Positions 8,878 to 17,178 of a stretch of 64,000 nucleotides of DNA are shown here, one piece after another. Every line of letters starts with the position of its first letter. Position 1 is the first letter of the stretch. The notes beneath the pieces are model-generated. The model was not told where the DNA came from. It saw nothing but the letters and a program-made list of their open reading frames with translations, and made no database searches. Made by a program: the position numbers and the translations under genes. The stretch comes from Dechloromonas sp. ZY10 (GTDB lineage Bacteria; Pseudomonadota; Gammaproteobacteria; Burkholderiales; Rhodocyclaceae), in contig NZ_CP144212.1 in the NCBI RefSeq assembly GCF_041378895.1, forward strand, positions 771,001-835,000, read 5' to 3'.

Positions 8878-10602
8878 TTACGCCTGCAATTCGTTGTTTT
8901 CCACGGTCAACGCGGGTTTTTCGCTGCTTTTGCCGAGGTAAACGGTGAACCAGAAATGGCTGCCCTGGCCGAGCCGGCTGTCCACGCCGCATTCGCCACC
9001 CATTGCCCGGGCGAGTACGCGGCAAATGGCGAGTCCCAGGCCGCTGCCACCGAAGCGGCGGGTGGTTGAGTTGTCAGCCTGCTCGAAGGGGGCAAAAATC
9101 CGGGCTGCCTGCTCCTGGCTCAGCCCGATTCCGCTGTCGCGCACGCTGAAGCGGAGCAGCGCCTGGGCGTCGTCCTCCTGCAGGCAGTCGGCACTCACGT
9201 CAATTTCGCCGTGGGTGGTGAATTTGGCTGCATTGCCGACGTAGTTGATCAGCATTTGCCCAAGCCGTAACGGGTCGCCATGCAGTGTCTGCGGCAAGGC
9301 CGAGAAATCCACATTGAAGGCAATGCAGCGCTGGCGTAGTTGTTCGCCGAACATCGCCTGCAGGGTTTCGGCCAGGGAGGTGCCGGAAATCCGCGCATGC
9401 TGCAATTCGAGCTTGCCGGCTTCGATGCGGGCCAGATCGAGGATGTTGTTGAGCAACTCCAGCAAATGCGTTGCCGCAACATCAATCCGCTGTAGCTTGT
9501 CGGCCTGTTCCGGACGTGGATGCTGGCGCCGCAGAATGTGGGTCAGACCGATCACGGCGTTGAGCGGAGTGCGGATTTCATGGCTGATATTGGCCAGAAA
9601 CCGGCTCTTGGCCTGGCTGGCCTGCTCCGCTCTTTCCTTGGCGCGCAGCAGTTCGCCGGTCCGCTTGCGGACTTCTTCTTCGAGCTGGTCGCGTTGTCCG
9701 GAAAGGGCCCGCTCGGTCTGGCGCAGCGCTTGCAAGGTGGCGCCCTGGCGGATCAGTGCGCGCAGCAGCAGATGGCACAGCCCGGTCAGCAGCAGGGCGA
9801 CGCTCCAGGCGGCCAGGCGCAAGGTCGGGTGGCTTCCGGCTTCCGGCAGCGGGGCCGCCATCTGCCAACTGCCGCCGGGAATCCGGATGTCGAGCAGCAG
9901 GCTGTTGCCACTGAAGGCCTCCGGGTTGCCCATGAACACCTCGCCATCACTACCCTTGCCGTCGCGGCCGCGCAGCGCAAAGCCGGCCGGCAGGCTGCGG
10001 CCGAGCGAACGCAGGTGGCGGAACAGGCGTTCGTTATCGATCACCGTACTGATCATGCCCCAGTAATTCTGTTCGATATACACCGGAATCCGGTAGATCA
10101 GCGCTTCGCCTCCCTGTTGCAGCGGCGTCGGTCCGGCCAGCGAAGGCTGGCGCTTTTCGATGGTGCGGCGGACGGCCGGCCATTGAGTGGGATGGTCGGG
10201 GTAGTACAAGCCGAGCGCGGCCTCGTTGCCGATCAGCGGATAGATGTAGCTGAGCCGGTTGGCGGGAGCGATGCCGATGTTGCGGATATGCCGCCCCTGG
10301 CGGTACAGCTCGGCCAGCATCGGAGTGATGTCGCCGGCGGCAATCTGGCCTTTGCGGGCCACGATATAGGTTGCGATCCCGCTGGCGATGTGGGCGCTGG
10401 CGTTGAGTTCGGATTCGATCAGGACGCGCAGGTTGCCGGCTTCGTGCCAGGCCTGCGCGCGCTGTTCGGCAATCCTTCCGGTCTGTTCTTCGGAGACCAG
10501 CAATTCGGCGCAGCCAACGAACAGCAGCAACAGCAGCAGGGTCAGCCAGTGGAGCAGCGCGGCCGGCAGATTCTGCAGGCGGTGCTGCAGTTCAGTCAGC
10601 AC
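8878..10602 (-). CDS. CHASE-domain membrane sensor histidine kinase
   Basis: About 574 residues. A first membrane helix (~14-32), a periplasmic CHASE domain (~45-190, with IGIAPANRLSYIYPL and PVYIEQNYWGMISTVID), a second helix (~262-283), a coiled coil, HisKA (NISHEIRTPLN, H341) and an HATPase domain (MLINYVGNAAKFT, DSGIGL, GSGLGLAI). I chose GTG 10602 because GGGAG stands 5 bp upstream; a TTG at 10635 would extend the overlap with the preceding gene. It overlaps the receiver gene by 11 bp and is the last gene of a three-gene operon, so the receiver is its likely partner. CHASE ligands are small molecules; this one is unknown. Confidence 0.9.
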   Translation of the reverse strand: MLTELQHRLQNLPAALLHWLTLLLLLLFVGCAELLVSEEQTGRIAEQRAQAWHEAGNLRVLIESELNASAHIASGIATYIVARKGQIAAGDITPMLAELYRQGRHIRNIGIAPANRLSYIYPLIGNEAALGLYYPDHPTQWPAVRRTIEKRQPSLAGPTPLQQGGEALIYRIPVYIEQNYWGMISTVIDNERLFRHLRSLGRSLPAGFALRGRDGKGSDGEVFMGNPEAFSGNSLLLDIRIPGGSWQMAAPLPEAGSHPTLRLAAWSVALLLTGLCHLLLRALIRQGATLQALRQTERALSGQRDQLEEEVRKRTGELLRAKERAEQASQAKSRFLANISHEIRTPLNAVIGLTHILRRQHPRPEQADKLQRIDVAATHLLELLNNILDLARIEAGKLELQHARISGTSLAETLQAMFGEQLRQRCIAFNVDFSALPQTLHGDPLRLGQMLINYVGNAAKFTTHGEIDVSADCLQEDDAQALLRFSVRDSGIGLSQEQAARIFAPFEQADNSTTRRFGGSGLGLAICRVLARAMGGECGVDSRLGQGSHFWFTVYLGKSSEKPALTVENNELQA

Positions 10603-10984
10603 GGGGGCTCCCGGTCGAGGGAAAGGCGGCGGCAAGCAAGCTCGTCAGGGTCTCGCGTTCAACCGGTTTGACCAGGATTTCATCAAAGCCGCAGCCAAGG
10701 AAGCGCAGGCGCTCCTCGGGAAAGGCGTGCGCAGTGTAGGCGATGATATAAAGGCTGGCACCCAGCGGCAGGGCGCGCAGGCGACGGCAGGTTTCCTCGC
10801 CGCTGAGCCCGGGCATGCTGATGTCGAGCAGGACCAGCTGGAAGTCGCCGGCCGCTGCGGCGGCCAGTGCGTCTTCGCCGCTATCTACACTCACCGTTTG
10901 CCAGCCCAGCAGTTTCAGGTATTTCTCGGCGAGCAGGCGGCTTGAGGCTACATCGTCGACGATCAGGGCGCGCGTTTCAGACAA
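10592..10984 (-). CDS. Single-domain response regulator (receiver only)
   Basis: A 130-residue CheY-like receiver with no output domain. Acidic pair D10/D11, phospho-acceptor D54 (VLLDISMPG), T84 and K106 (VKPV) are all present. The start is TTG at 10984 with AGGAG 6 bp upstream inside the end of the preceding kinase gene; one base separates that stop from this start. It lies between two sensor kinase genes in one operon, so it may be shared between them or pass phosphate to a distant histidine phosphotransfer protein. No output gene is nearby. Confidence 0.9.
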   Translation of the reverse strand: MSETRALIVDDVASSRLLAEKYLKLLGWQTVSVDSGEDALAAAAAGDFQLVLLDISMPGLSGEETCRRLRALPLGASLYIIAYTAHAFPEERLRFLGCGFDEILVKPVERETLTSLLAAAFPSTGSPRAD

Positions 10985-10985
10985 G

Positions 10986-13520
10986 TCAATCTCCTTGCCG
11001 CAAGGGCAGGTGCAGGGTGAAGCAGGCCCCCTGACCAGCCTCCGATTCGAGGCTGAGGCGGCCGCCGAGCAGGCTGGCCAGCTGGCGCGAGAGCGCCAGG
11101 CCGAGTCCGATGCCGCCGTGATGGCGGGTCAGGAAGTGTTCGAGCTGCTTGAATTTCTCGAACACCGCTTCGTGATTCTCGCGGGCAATCCCGGGGCCGC
11201 TGTCGCGGACAGCGATCCGGATTTCATGCTCGTCGCCGGTGACCTCGATACGGATTTCGCCGCTGGGGGTGAACTTCACCGCATTGTCGAGCAGGCGGTC
11301 GAGAATCTGGCGGATGCGCAAGGGATCGGAGTGCAGCGGCGGCAAGTCAGCGTCGGTGCCGCTGACGCTGACTTGCAAACCCTTGTCGCTCAGCGGCGTG
11401 CGCAGCGGCAGCAGGGCCTCGCGAATCAGCAGCGGCAGGTCGATCAACTCGCACTGGGGCGTCATTTCGCCGGACTGCACGCGGGTCAGGTCAAGGATGT
11501 CATTGACCTGACCGAGGAGCTTTTCTCCGCTGCTGTGGATGATGCGGGCGTACTCCACCTGTTCCGGGTCCTGCAGTTCGTTGTGCAGCAGGTCGGCAAA
11601 GCCGATGATGCCGTTGAGCGGGGTGCGCAGTTCGTGCGAGACCGTGGCCAGGAAGGCGGATTTCAGCTGGCTGGCCTCTTCAGCCTTGTTGCGCGCCTCT
11701 TCAAGCCGGGTAAACGATTCACCAACCGAGTCGGCCATGCGGTTGAAGGAGTTGGCCAGTTCGCCCATCTCGTCTGCGCTCTCGCTGCTCAGGCGGCGCT
11801 GCAAGTCGCCTTGCTGGAAAGCATGGATGCCTTCGATCATCCGGGTAATCCGCCCGGTCATCAGGTCGGCCAGCCAGATGGCGATGCCGATCACCGCGAT
11901 CGCCATCACCAGCGTCGACCCCCACAGCCCCAGGGCGGTGCTGCTCAGGCTGCTGCGGATGTCGCTGAGCAGGCCCTCGCGTCCGGCCTTGAACTCGGCG
12001 TCCTTGTCGCTGAGCAGGCGATTGATCCGGTCGGCGGTTTCGGTTGCTGCGCGGTGGAATTCATCGACGTTCGCGCCGATTGTGACAAAACCGAAGCCCT
12101 GCCGGCTCTCGCCGTATTGGCCGGTGTAGTAGGGGATGGCCGCAGCCGTGGTGAGTTTCCACAGACCGGAGAAGAAAATCACGAACGAACCCGAACCGCC
12201 GTGCTCGGTCAGTGCATTCCAGCCGTGGCATTGCGGCGAAAAGTTCAGGTAGCGGCAATCCAGGCCGACGTTGCCGGCGGCGGTCAGTGCGGCGGCCGGC
12301 TTGCGCTTGAGGTCGGGATCGCGGAAGGCCGGAATGCCGGCCAGGAACTGGTCCGAAGGCTGGCCGCTCTGTTGCCATTCGGCATATAGCTCTTCGTCCA
12401 GCCACGGCGTTGCCGGGCGGCCGGTGGCCGGATCGTAGCCGACGATGAAATAGTCGCGCGGATGCGAGATCGAGCGGCTCTTGTGGTCCCAGATGAAGGC
12501 GTAGTTGCCGTTGCTGGCATCCGAAATCGGGGTGTAGCGCTGCTCGGTCGGCATCAGCCGGTCGGAAAACTGGCGAATGTGGTCGTGATCCAGGGCCAGC
12601 GTCACGTAGCCGGCCAGCTTGCCGTTTTGCAGCACCGGGGTCGCCCAGCGGACGATGCCCCGGAAGCGTTTGCCGAGCGGGTTTTCGCTGCCGGCATAAG
12701 CCGATTCTTCCGGCCGGAACGGCTTGCCGGCTTTTTCCAGGCGCTCTGGCGTGTAAGCGCCGATCAGGTGGGTTGGCACATAGGCGCCGATTACCTCGGA
12801 GACGTAGATTTCACCGGGCTTGAGCTTTTTCAGCTCGGAAAAATAGCTTTCGGCGCCGAGGAAGGTATTTTTACGGTCGACCACGTTTTTCAGCGATTTT
12901 TCGGTCAGATTGCCGCGTGTCGCCTTGATTTTTTCCTGGCCGTCGGGGGTGATGAAGCTCATTTCGACAAACAGCGGCCGCTGTTCCTCCTCGCCCAGGT
13001 ATTCCGCCGGGCGGGCATGGAAATCCTTGGCGTTGTCGCTGAGGATGGTGCGCGTCATGCGCACCTCCGGAGTCACCGGGGTGACCGGCTCCCAGCCTTT
13101 GCCGTCGGCCTTGAGGCGCCATTCGCCGTGCTTGTGCAGGCGCCGGGTGTGGTCAGCGAGAAAGCGCTGGAAAGCCGCCTCGGACAGTTCCTGGCGGGCA
13201 GCCAGGCGAATGTCGCGGTCGCGGTCGTAGAGAAAGTCGGCGATTTCCTTGGCGGTGTCGACCGTCAGTGCTTCGATCGCCTCGCGCGAGCGCAGGTCGA
13301 GGGCGCGGATCGAGTCGTCGATCACGGTCTTGCCGATATGGCCGATGGTCGCGCGCATCGCCTCGGCCATTCCGCCGGCCTTGTCCGACACGTCGTTGCC
13401 CAGGCGGCTGGCAGCATTCCAGGCAAAACCGGCAAGCAGCAGGAGCGGCACCACCTTGATCAGGACAAAGAGGGCAATCAGTTTGCCGCGCATGCCGCGC
13501 AGAAAGGCGGGGGTGGGCAT
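10986..13520 (-). CDS. Membrane sensor histidine kinase with large periplasmic sensor and HAMP
   Basis: 844 residues: membrane helix ~12-34, a very large periplasmic region (~35-530) with Cache-like text (GIVRWATPVLQNGKLAGYVTLALDHDHI), second helix ~532-552, HAMP (~552-605, with GELANSFNRMADSV), coiled coil, HisKA (ATVSHELRTPLNG, H629) and HATPase (LLDNAVKFT, DSGPGIA, GGIGLGLAL). There is no receiver domain, matching the separate receiver gene directly downstream. Two cysteines (C422 and C431) in the sensor could form a disulphide or bind a ligand. First gene of the kinase-receiver-kinase operon. The stimulus is unknown. Confidence 0.9.
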   Translation of the reverse strand: MPTPAFLRGMRGKLIALFVLIKVVPLLLLAGFAWNAASRLGNDVSDKAGGMAEAMRATIGHIGKTVIDDSIRALDLRSREAIEALTVDTAKEIADFLYDRDRDIRLAARQELSEAAFQRFLADHTRRLHKHGEWRLKADGKGWEPVTPVTPEVRMTRTILSDNAKDFHARPAEYLGEEEQRPLFVEMSFITPDGQEKIKATRGNLTEKSLKNVVDRKNTFLGAESYFSELKKLKPGEIYVSEVIGAYVPTHLIGAYTPERLEKAGKPFRPEESAYAGSENPLGKRFRGIVRWATPVLQNGKLAGYVTLALDHDHIRQFSDRLMPTEQRYTPISDASNGNYAFIWDHKSRSISHPRDYFIVGYDPATGRPATPWLDEELYAEWQQSGQPSDQFLAGIPAFRDPDLKRKPAAALTAAGNVGLDCRYLNFSPQCHGWNALTEHGGSGSFVIFFSGLWKLTTAAAIPYYTGQYGESRQGFGFVTIGANVDEFHRAATETADRINRLLSDKDAEFKAGREGLLSDIRSSLSSTALGLWGSTLVMAIAVIGIAIWLADLMTGRITRMIEGIHAFQQGDLQRRLSSESADEMGELANSFNRMADSVGESFTRLEEARNKAEEASQLKSAFLATVSHELRTPLNGIIGFADLLHNELQDPEQVEYARIIHSSGEKLLGQVNDILDLTRVQSGEMTPQCELIDLPLLIREALLPLRTPLSDKGLQVSVSGTDADLPPLHSDPLRIRQILDRLLDNAVKFTPSGEIRIEVTGDEHEIRIAVRDSGPGIARENHEAVFEKFKQLEHFLTRHHGGIGLGLALSRQLASLLGGRLSLESEAGQGACFTLHLPLRQGD

Positions 13521-13556
13521 CGGGTTCTCCTGGGCCGTATGGCGCCGCTTGGGGCG

Positions 13557-14018
13557 TCAGTGTTTTGCCGGCTTGGCGGGTTCCTTGGGGGGCGGATCCT
13601 TGGCGTCCTTGGCCGCTTCCTTGCCGTCGCCGGCGGGGGCTTCGCCTTCTTTGGGTGCGGCGCCTTCGGGATTTTCGCCCTCAGCCTTGGGCTTCTTCTT
13701 CTTTTTCTTTTCCGGCGGCTCGGGCGGCGGGGCCGGCGGCAGTTGCGGGGCGATGGTCTCGATGCCGTTCTCGCGCATATAGGTATCCATCTCCATCCAG
13801 CCGGCGTAGATGTTGGCCTTGGCCAGCCAGCGGTAGATCGAATAGCAATCCTCGATCGCCCGTCCGGAGTGGCGGCAGGCGCTGCCGACCGCCTTGCCTT
13901 CGGCTTCCAGGCGCGCCTCCTTCTTGACCGGGTCTTCCAGTCCGAGGCGCTGGTTTACCTGCTCGCAACCGGCCAGGCCGATGGCGGCGGCAACAATGAA
14001 AGGAGTGTGCTTGAGCAT
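13557..14018 (-). CDS. Lysine/proline-rich lipoprotein
   Basis: 153 residues. The N-terminus is a lipoprotein signal with lipobox LAGC (cysteine ~18), so it should be lipid-anchored in the envelope. The middle keeps two cysteines (SACRHSGRAIEDCYSIY) that could pair. The C-terminal half is low-complexity (Pro, Lys, Glu, Ala), with a run of lysines near residue 108. I do not recognise a family. ATG 14018 was chosen because it puts the signal peptide at the N-terminus; a GTG at 14036 is possible. It lies 36 bp upstream of the kinase operon on the same strand and could be co-transcribed with it. Confidence 0.7.
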   Translation of the reverse strand: MLKHTPFIVAAAIGLAGCEQVNQRLGLEDPVKKEARLEAEGKAVGSACRHSGRAIEDCYSIYRWLAKANIYAGWMEMDTYMRENGIETIAPQLPPAPPPEPPEKKKKKKPKAEGENPEGAAPKEGEAPAGDGKEAAKDAKDPPPKEPAKPAKH

Positions 14019-14055
14019 CTGCGGATTTTCGCACAATTGCCGGGGAAAATGCTTT

Positions 14056-14083
14056 TTGGGCGGCCTTTTCGCCGCGCTATAAT
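14056..14083 (+). promoter_or_regulatory. Candidate sigma-70 promoter for the binding-protein gene
   Basis: TTGGGC at 14056-14061, a 16-bp spacer and a perfect TATAAT at 14078-14083, 32 bp before ATG 14115. The -10 is consensus, the -35 matches at three positions. Confidence 0.5.
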
Positions 14084-14114
14084 TGCCTTTTTAGGGTATC
14101 CGGAGTTGTTGTTC

Positions 14115-15419
14115 ATGTCGTATTCGCCGCGTCCGCTGTTTGCCGCACTGGCCCTTGTCTTTTCCTGCTCCGCATTCGCCGCCAAGGCGCCGGCCCCGGC
14201 CAAGGCGGCCAAGCCGGCTCCCGTAGCGCCGGCGGCCGCACTCGAACTGGCGCACAACCTCGGTGAGGTCGGCGAAGCCCGCCTGCAAGCCGTGGTCGAG
14301 CGCTTCAACCGCGAACAAGGCGCGGCGCTCAAGCTGGTTCGCCTGGAAAAGGGCGCTTCTCCGGCACTGCTCAACCTGGTCCGCCGCTACGACATCGACG
14401 AAGTCCTCAGCCAGCCCAAGCAGTTCCTGCCGCTGCACGCGATGATGAGCAAGGCTGGCGTACCGCTCAAGGACGGTGAGTTGTCGCCCGACCTCAAGGC
14501 GGGCGTGGTTGATGGCAAGGGCAAGCTGGTCGCGCTCCCGGTGGCTTATTCGACCCCGGTGCTGTTCTACAACAAGAATGCCTTGCGCAAGGCCGGGCTC
14601 GATCCTGAGCGCCCGCCGCAGACCTGGTTCGAGATGCAGGCCATGCTCGACAAGCTGCAGGATAGCGGCTTCCAGTGTCCGTACACCTCCTCCTGGCCGG
14701 TCTGGGTGCATATCGACAACGTCAGCGCCGTGTCCGGCGTACCGGCAACCACCGACAAGGGGCAGCTGGTGTTCAACGGCCTGCCGCAGGTCAAGCACAT
14801 CGCGATGATGGCCACCTGGCAGAAGGCCGGCTACTTCCGCAGTTTTGGCCGACGTGCCGAGGCCAGCGAGCGCTTCCGCGAAGGCGAGTGCGCAATGATC
14901 ACTACCGACTCGCGCGAACACACCGACTTCCGCGACGCCCGCGGTGTCGAACTGGGCGTTGCTCCCTTGCCGTATCACGATGACGTTTATGGCGGCCGGC
15001 GCAATACCTTGGCCGATGGCGCTGCGTTGTGGGTCGGCAGCGGCCGCTCGGCGGCAGATTACAAAATCGCCGCAAAATTTGTCGCATTCCTGCTGGCGCC
15101 CGAAATGCAGGTCGAAATGATCCGCCAGTACGGCCAGCTGCCGCTTACTGCGGCCGCCCGTGCGGCTGCCAGCAGCAAAGTCCTGCAGGACGACGGCACG
15201 CGCAGCCTCAAGATCGCCTTCGACTCGTTGCAAGGCAGCGGCGCCAAGTCGCCGATGCGGGTTGCCAACATTGATGCCGTGCGTGCCATTGCCAACGAAG
15301 AACTCGAAGCCGTCTGGTCTGACCGCAAGCCGGCCAAGGCCGCGCTCGATACGGCGGTGAATCGCGGCAATGCGCTGCTCAGTGCCAAGCCGGCACTCAA
15401 AAAAGCGCAACCTTTCTGA
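14115..15419 (+). CDS. Periplasmic solute-binding protein, UgpB-like
   Basis: 434 residues with a clear signal peptide (cleavage likely after SAFAA), an Ala/Pro/Lys spacer, and the fold pattern of ABC-importer binding proteins of the UgpB class: ALPVAYSTPVLFYNK, PPQTWFEMQAMLDKL and the late SPMRVANIDAVRAIANEELEAV. Family members bind glycerol-3-phosphate or glycerophosphodiesters. The overlapping downstream gene is ugpQ, which makes glycerol-3-phosphate from such diesters and supports the role. The ABC permease and ATPase genes (ugpA, ugpE, ugpC) are absent here and must lie elsewhere or be lost. ATG 14115 is preceded by GGAG and a consensus -10. Confidence 0.8.
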   Translation: MSYSPRPLFAALALVFSCSAFAAKAPAPAKAAKPAPVAPAAALELAHNLGEVGEARLQAVVERFNREQGAALKLVRLEKGASPALLNLVRRYDIDEVLSQPKQFLPLHAMMSKAGVPLKDGELSPDLKAGVVDGKGKLVALPVAYSTPVLFYNKNALRKAGLDPERPPQTWFEMQAMLDKLQDSGFQCPYTSSWPVWVHIDNVSAVSGVPATTDKGQLVFNGLPQVKHIAMMATWQKAGYFRSFGRRAEASERFREGECAMITTDSREHTDFRDARGVELGVAPLPYHDDVYGGRRNTLADGAALWVGSGRSAADYKIAAKFVAFLLAPEMQVEMIRQYGQLPLTAAARAAASSKVLQDDGTRSLKIAFDSLQGSGAKSPMRVANIDAVRAIANEELEAVWSDRKPAKAALDTAVNRGNALLSAKPALKKAQPF

Positions 15420-16144
15420 GCCCGCTGCCCGCCCTGCCGCCGCTGCCGCGCTGGTTTGCCCATCGCGGCGGTGGCGATCAAGCCCCCGAAAACACCCTTG
15501 CCGGCATCCGCCGGGCTGCGGCGCTCGGCCTGCAAGCCGTCGAATTCGACGTGATGCTCAGTGCCGACGGCACGCCGCTGCTGATCCACGACGAAACTCT
15601 GGAACGTACGACCAATGGTTGCGGCCAGGTCGCGGCAACGCCCGATTCCGTTCTGTTCAAGCTCGATGCTGGTGGCGAGCCGCCGCCACGCTTCAGCGAT
15701 GCCGCCCGCCTTTGTCGCCAGCTCGGCCTGCTGGCCAATGTCGAAATCAAGCCCGCCGCCGGTTACGAGGTACTCACCGGCGAAACGGTTGCCGCACTCG
15801 CCGCGCAATGCTGGCAAGGCGCGGCCGTGCCGCCGCTGCTCTCGTCGTTCTCTGTTGAGGCCCTGGCCGCAGCCCGTCGGGCCGCACCGCAACTACCCTG
15901 CGGCTGGCTGGTCGAAACCCCGCCGCCCGACTGGCCGCAACGCCTGCAACAACTCGGCGCCCGGACCCTGCACTGTGCTGCCGCCGCGACCACCCCGCAA
16001 CTTCTCGCTCAAGCCCGCGCCCTCGGCGTACCGGTGCTGGTTTACACGGTCAACGACGCAAAACAGGCAAAAAGCCTGCTCGCCACCGGGGTGGCTGCGG
16101 TGTTTACGGATCGGTTGGACCTGGCGCGAGTGGCGTTAGGGTAG
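15416..16144 (+). CDS. ugpQ: Glycerophosphodiester phosphodiesterase, apparent CTG start
   Basis: About 242 residues (E. coli UgpQ is 247). The catalytic GDPD N-terminus is complete: WFAHRGGGDQAPENTL, then VEFDVMLSADG and IHDETLERTTNG. It hydrolyses glycerophosphodiesters to glycerol-3-phosphate and an alcohol in the cytoplasm. No ATG, GTG or TTG exists in frame before 15551, yet the conserved HRGGG block is encoded from ~15461. CTG at 15416 overlaps the ugpB-like TGA (CTGA) and gives a normal-length N-terminus, so I infer a CTG start with translational coupling. The 15551 GTG would delete the active site. Alternatives are another in-frame CTG (15425-15446), a frameshift fusion or a sequence error. 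Confidence 0.8.
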   Translation: MSPLPALPPLPRWFAHRGGGDQAPENTLAGIRRAAALGLQAVEFDVMLSADGTPLLIHDETLERTTNGCGQVAATPDSVLFKLDAGGEPPPRFSDAARLCRQLGLLANVEIKPAAGYEVLTGETVAALAAQCWQGAAVPPLLSSFSVEALAAARRAAPQLPCGWLVETPPPDWPQRLQQLGARTLHCAAAATTPQLLAQARALGVPVLVYTVNDAKQAKSLLATGVAAVFTDRLDLARVALG

Positions 16145-16157
16145 GGCGCTCTCAATC

Positions 16158-16342
16158 CTCACCCAAACCCCTCGGAGGGGCCTGCCGTGCCGGTCGAGCC
16201 AGGTGTTCGATAGTGGAAAGTGCCGTTAACACTGCCAATCAAGACGCCAGAGAAGACGCCAGAGAAGACGCCAGAGCAAAAACAAACAACTTTTGTAGCC
16301 CAGCCGCCGCTCCCCGCTTGGGAGAAGAGCCAGGGGTGAGGG
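16158..16342. repeat. Intergenic inverted-repeat element, REP-like
   Basis: The gap after ugpQ is bounded by inverted arms (CCTCACCC near 16158, GGGTGAGG near 16333) and holds a CCCCT-CGG-AGGGG hairpin (16168-16180). The CTCACCC/CTCCCC style resembles widespread proteobacterial intergenic repeats. Function unknown; may help termination. Confidence 0.4.
16241..16276. repeat. Three perfect tandem copies of a 12-bp unit
   Basis: AAGACGCCAGAG is repeated three times without change (16241, 16253, 16265), within the gap upstream of the MNT gene. Such short arrays can vary in copy number. Confidence 0.85.
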
Positions 16343-16381
16343 GTGTTTGACGTCGTAAATGTCGGCACATAAGATGCGTCC

Positions 16382-16729
16382 ATGCGTACCATTGCCGATA
16401 TTGATAGCCCAACGCTTGCCGCAACCAGGCTCTTTGTCTGGAGGTTGGCGGTTGGTTATGACTTGGTCGGGGCTTTTCTTTTTGGTAGTCGCGCTCGCAA
16501 TGAGCATCGCGCAGATAGCGATGCGGATGTCGCCGTATTGCTGCGGGGGCGGCATGAGCGTTTCGTTTCGACCAAACTCGAAATGGACGATATTGCTTAT
16601 GACGTGCTGCTCGAAACTGGAATTCGCATTCAGCCGTTACCCATCTGGGAAGACGAGTGGGCGCATCCTGAAAATTATTCAAATCCTCGCTTGCTGCAAA
16701 ACATCGAGAGAGAAGGAATTCGGCTGTGA
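16382..16729 (+). CDS. MNT-type nucleotidyltransferase (antitoxin of a HEPN pair)
   Basis: A 115-residue minimal nucleotidyltransferase. The motif GSRARNEHRADSDADVAV (residues ~35-52) supplies the Gly-Ser and two Asp residues of the active site. Paired MNT proteins AMPylate and so neutralise their HEPN RNase toxin (shown for MntA-HepT; inferred here). It overlaps the HEPN gene by 4 bp (GTGA), the usual order and coupling. No strong ribosome site precedes ATG 16382. The tandem 12-bp array lies ~105 bp upstream. Confidence 0.85.
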   Translation: MRTIADIDSPTLAATRLFVWRLAVGYDLVGAFLFGSRARNEHRADSDADVAVLLRGRHERFVSTKLEMDDIAYDVLLETGIRIQPLPIWEDEWAHPENYSNPRLLQNIEREGIRL

Positions 16730-17109
16730 ATGCCGCCGATCTGATGTCCAAGGCGCGGCGAGCCCTTGAATCGGCGCGCTTTCTCCTTTCTGCGGCAGAC
16801 CCGGATGGCGCTTGCAACCGGGCCTACTATGCGATGTTCGATGCGGCGCGAGCAGCCTTGCCGGTTTCCGCTGCGGGGGTTCCAGCAGAAGTATCGAAAA
16901 CGCAAGGCGGGTTGATTACTGCGTTCAGCCTGCATCTGGTCAAGACTGGGCGTTTCCCGGTTGAAATGGGAAGGTCTCTTAATAAAGTTGAGGACTTGCG
17001 TTTGATCGCAGATTACAAAGGCGACTCGCTGGAACAAGCCGATGCGGCATGGGCGGTTGGTCAGGCAGTGGTTTTTGTTGAGACCGTGGCCCAGGTATTC
17101 GAGGTTTGA
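16726..17109 (+). CDS. HEPN-domain protein (UPF0332-like, probable toxin partner of MNT)
   Basis: 127 residues, start GTG at 16726 overlapping the MNT stop. It matches the HEPN/UPF0332 pattern along its length: KARRALESARFLL, the hallmark NRAYYAMFDAARAAL, the LHLVKTGRFP segment and a C-terminal EDLRLIADYKGD helix. The strict RNase motif R-x4-6-H of HepT toxins is not obvious; instead the DYxGD end seen in UPF0332 proteins is present. Nuclease activity is therefore uncertain, and it could be a substrate-binding partner of MNT rather than a classic toxin. Confidence 0.82.
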   Translation: MNAADLMSKARRALESARFLLSAADPDGACNRAYYAMFDAARAALPVSAAGVPAEVSKTQGGLITAFSLHLVKTGRFPVEMGRSLNKVEDLRLIADYKGDSLEQADAAWAVGQAVVFVETVAQVFEV

Positions 17110-17178
17110 GGGGTGCTTTCCTCTCCTCCGGTTTTTGTGCTATACCCTAATCGCCCTTTTTCCGTTGGAGATTCCCGG

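Noticed and set aside
11016..12389. Long + strand open frames opposite the sensor kinase genes
   Set aside because: Shadows of high-GC coding DNA; minus-strand genes have complete kinase motifs.
12869..12890. Possible further copy of the palindrome family (TTTTTACGGTCGACCACG)
   Set aside because: Only the 8-bp GGTCGACC centre is symmetric; flanks do not match, so it is ordinary kinase coding sequence.
12462..14114. Upstream extension of the solute-binding protein frame
   Set aside because: Antisense to the sensor kinase and lipoprotein genes; the signal peptide begins at ATG 14115 behind a promoter and ribosome site.
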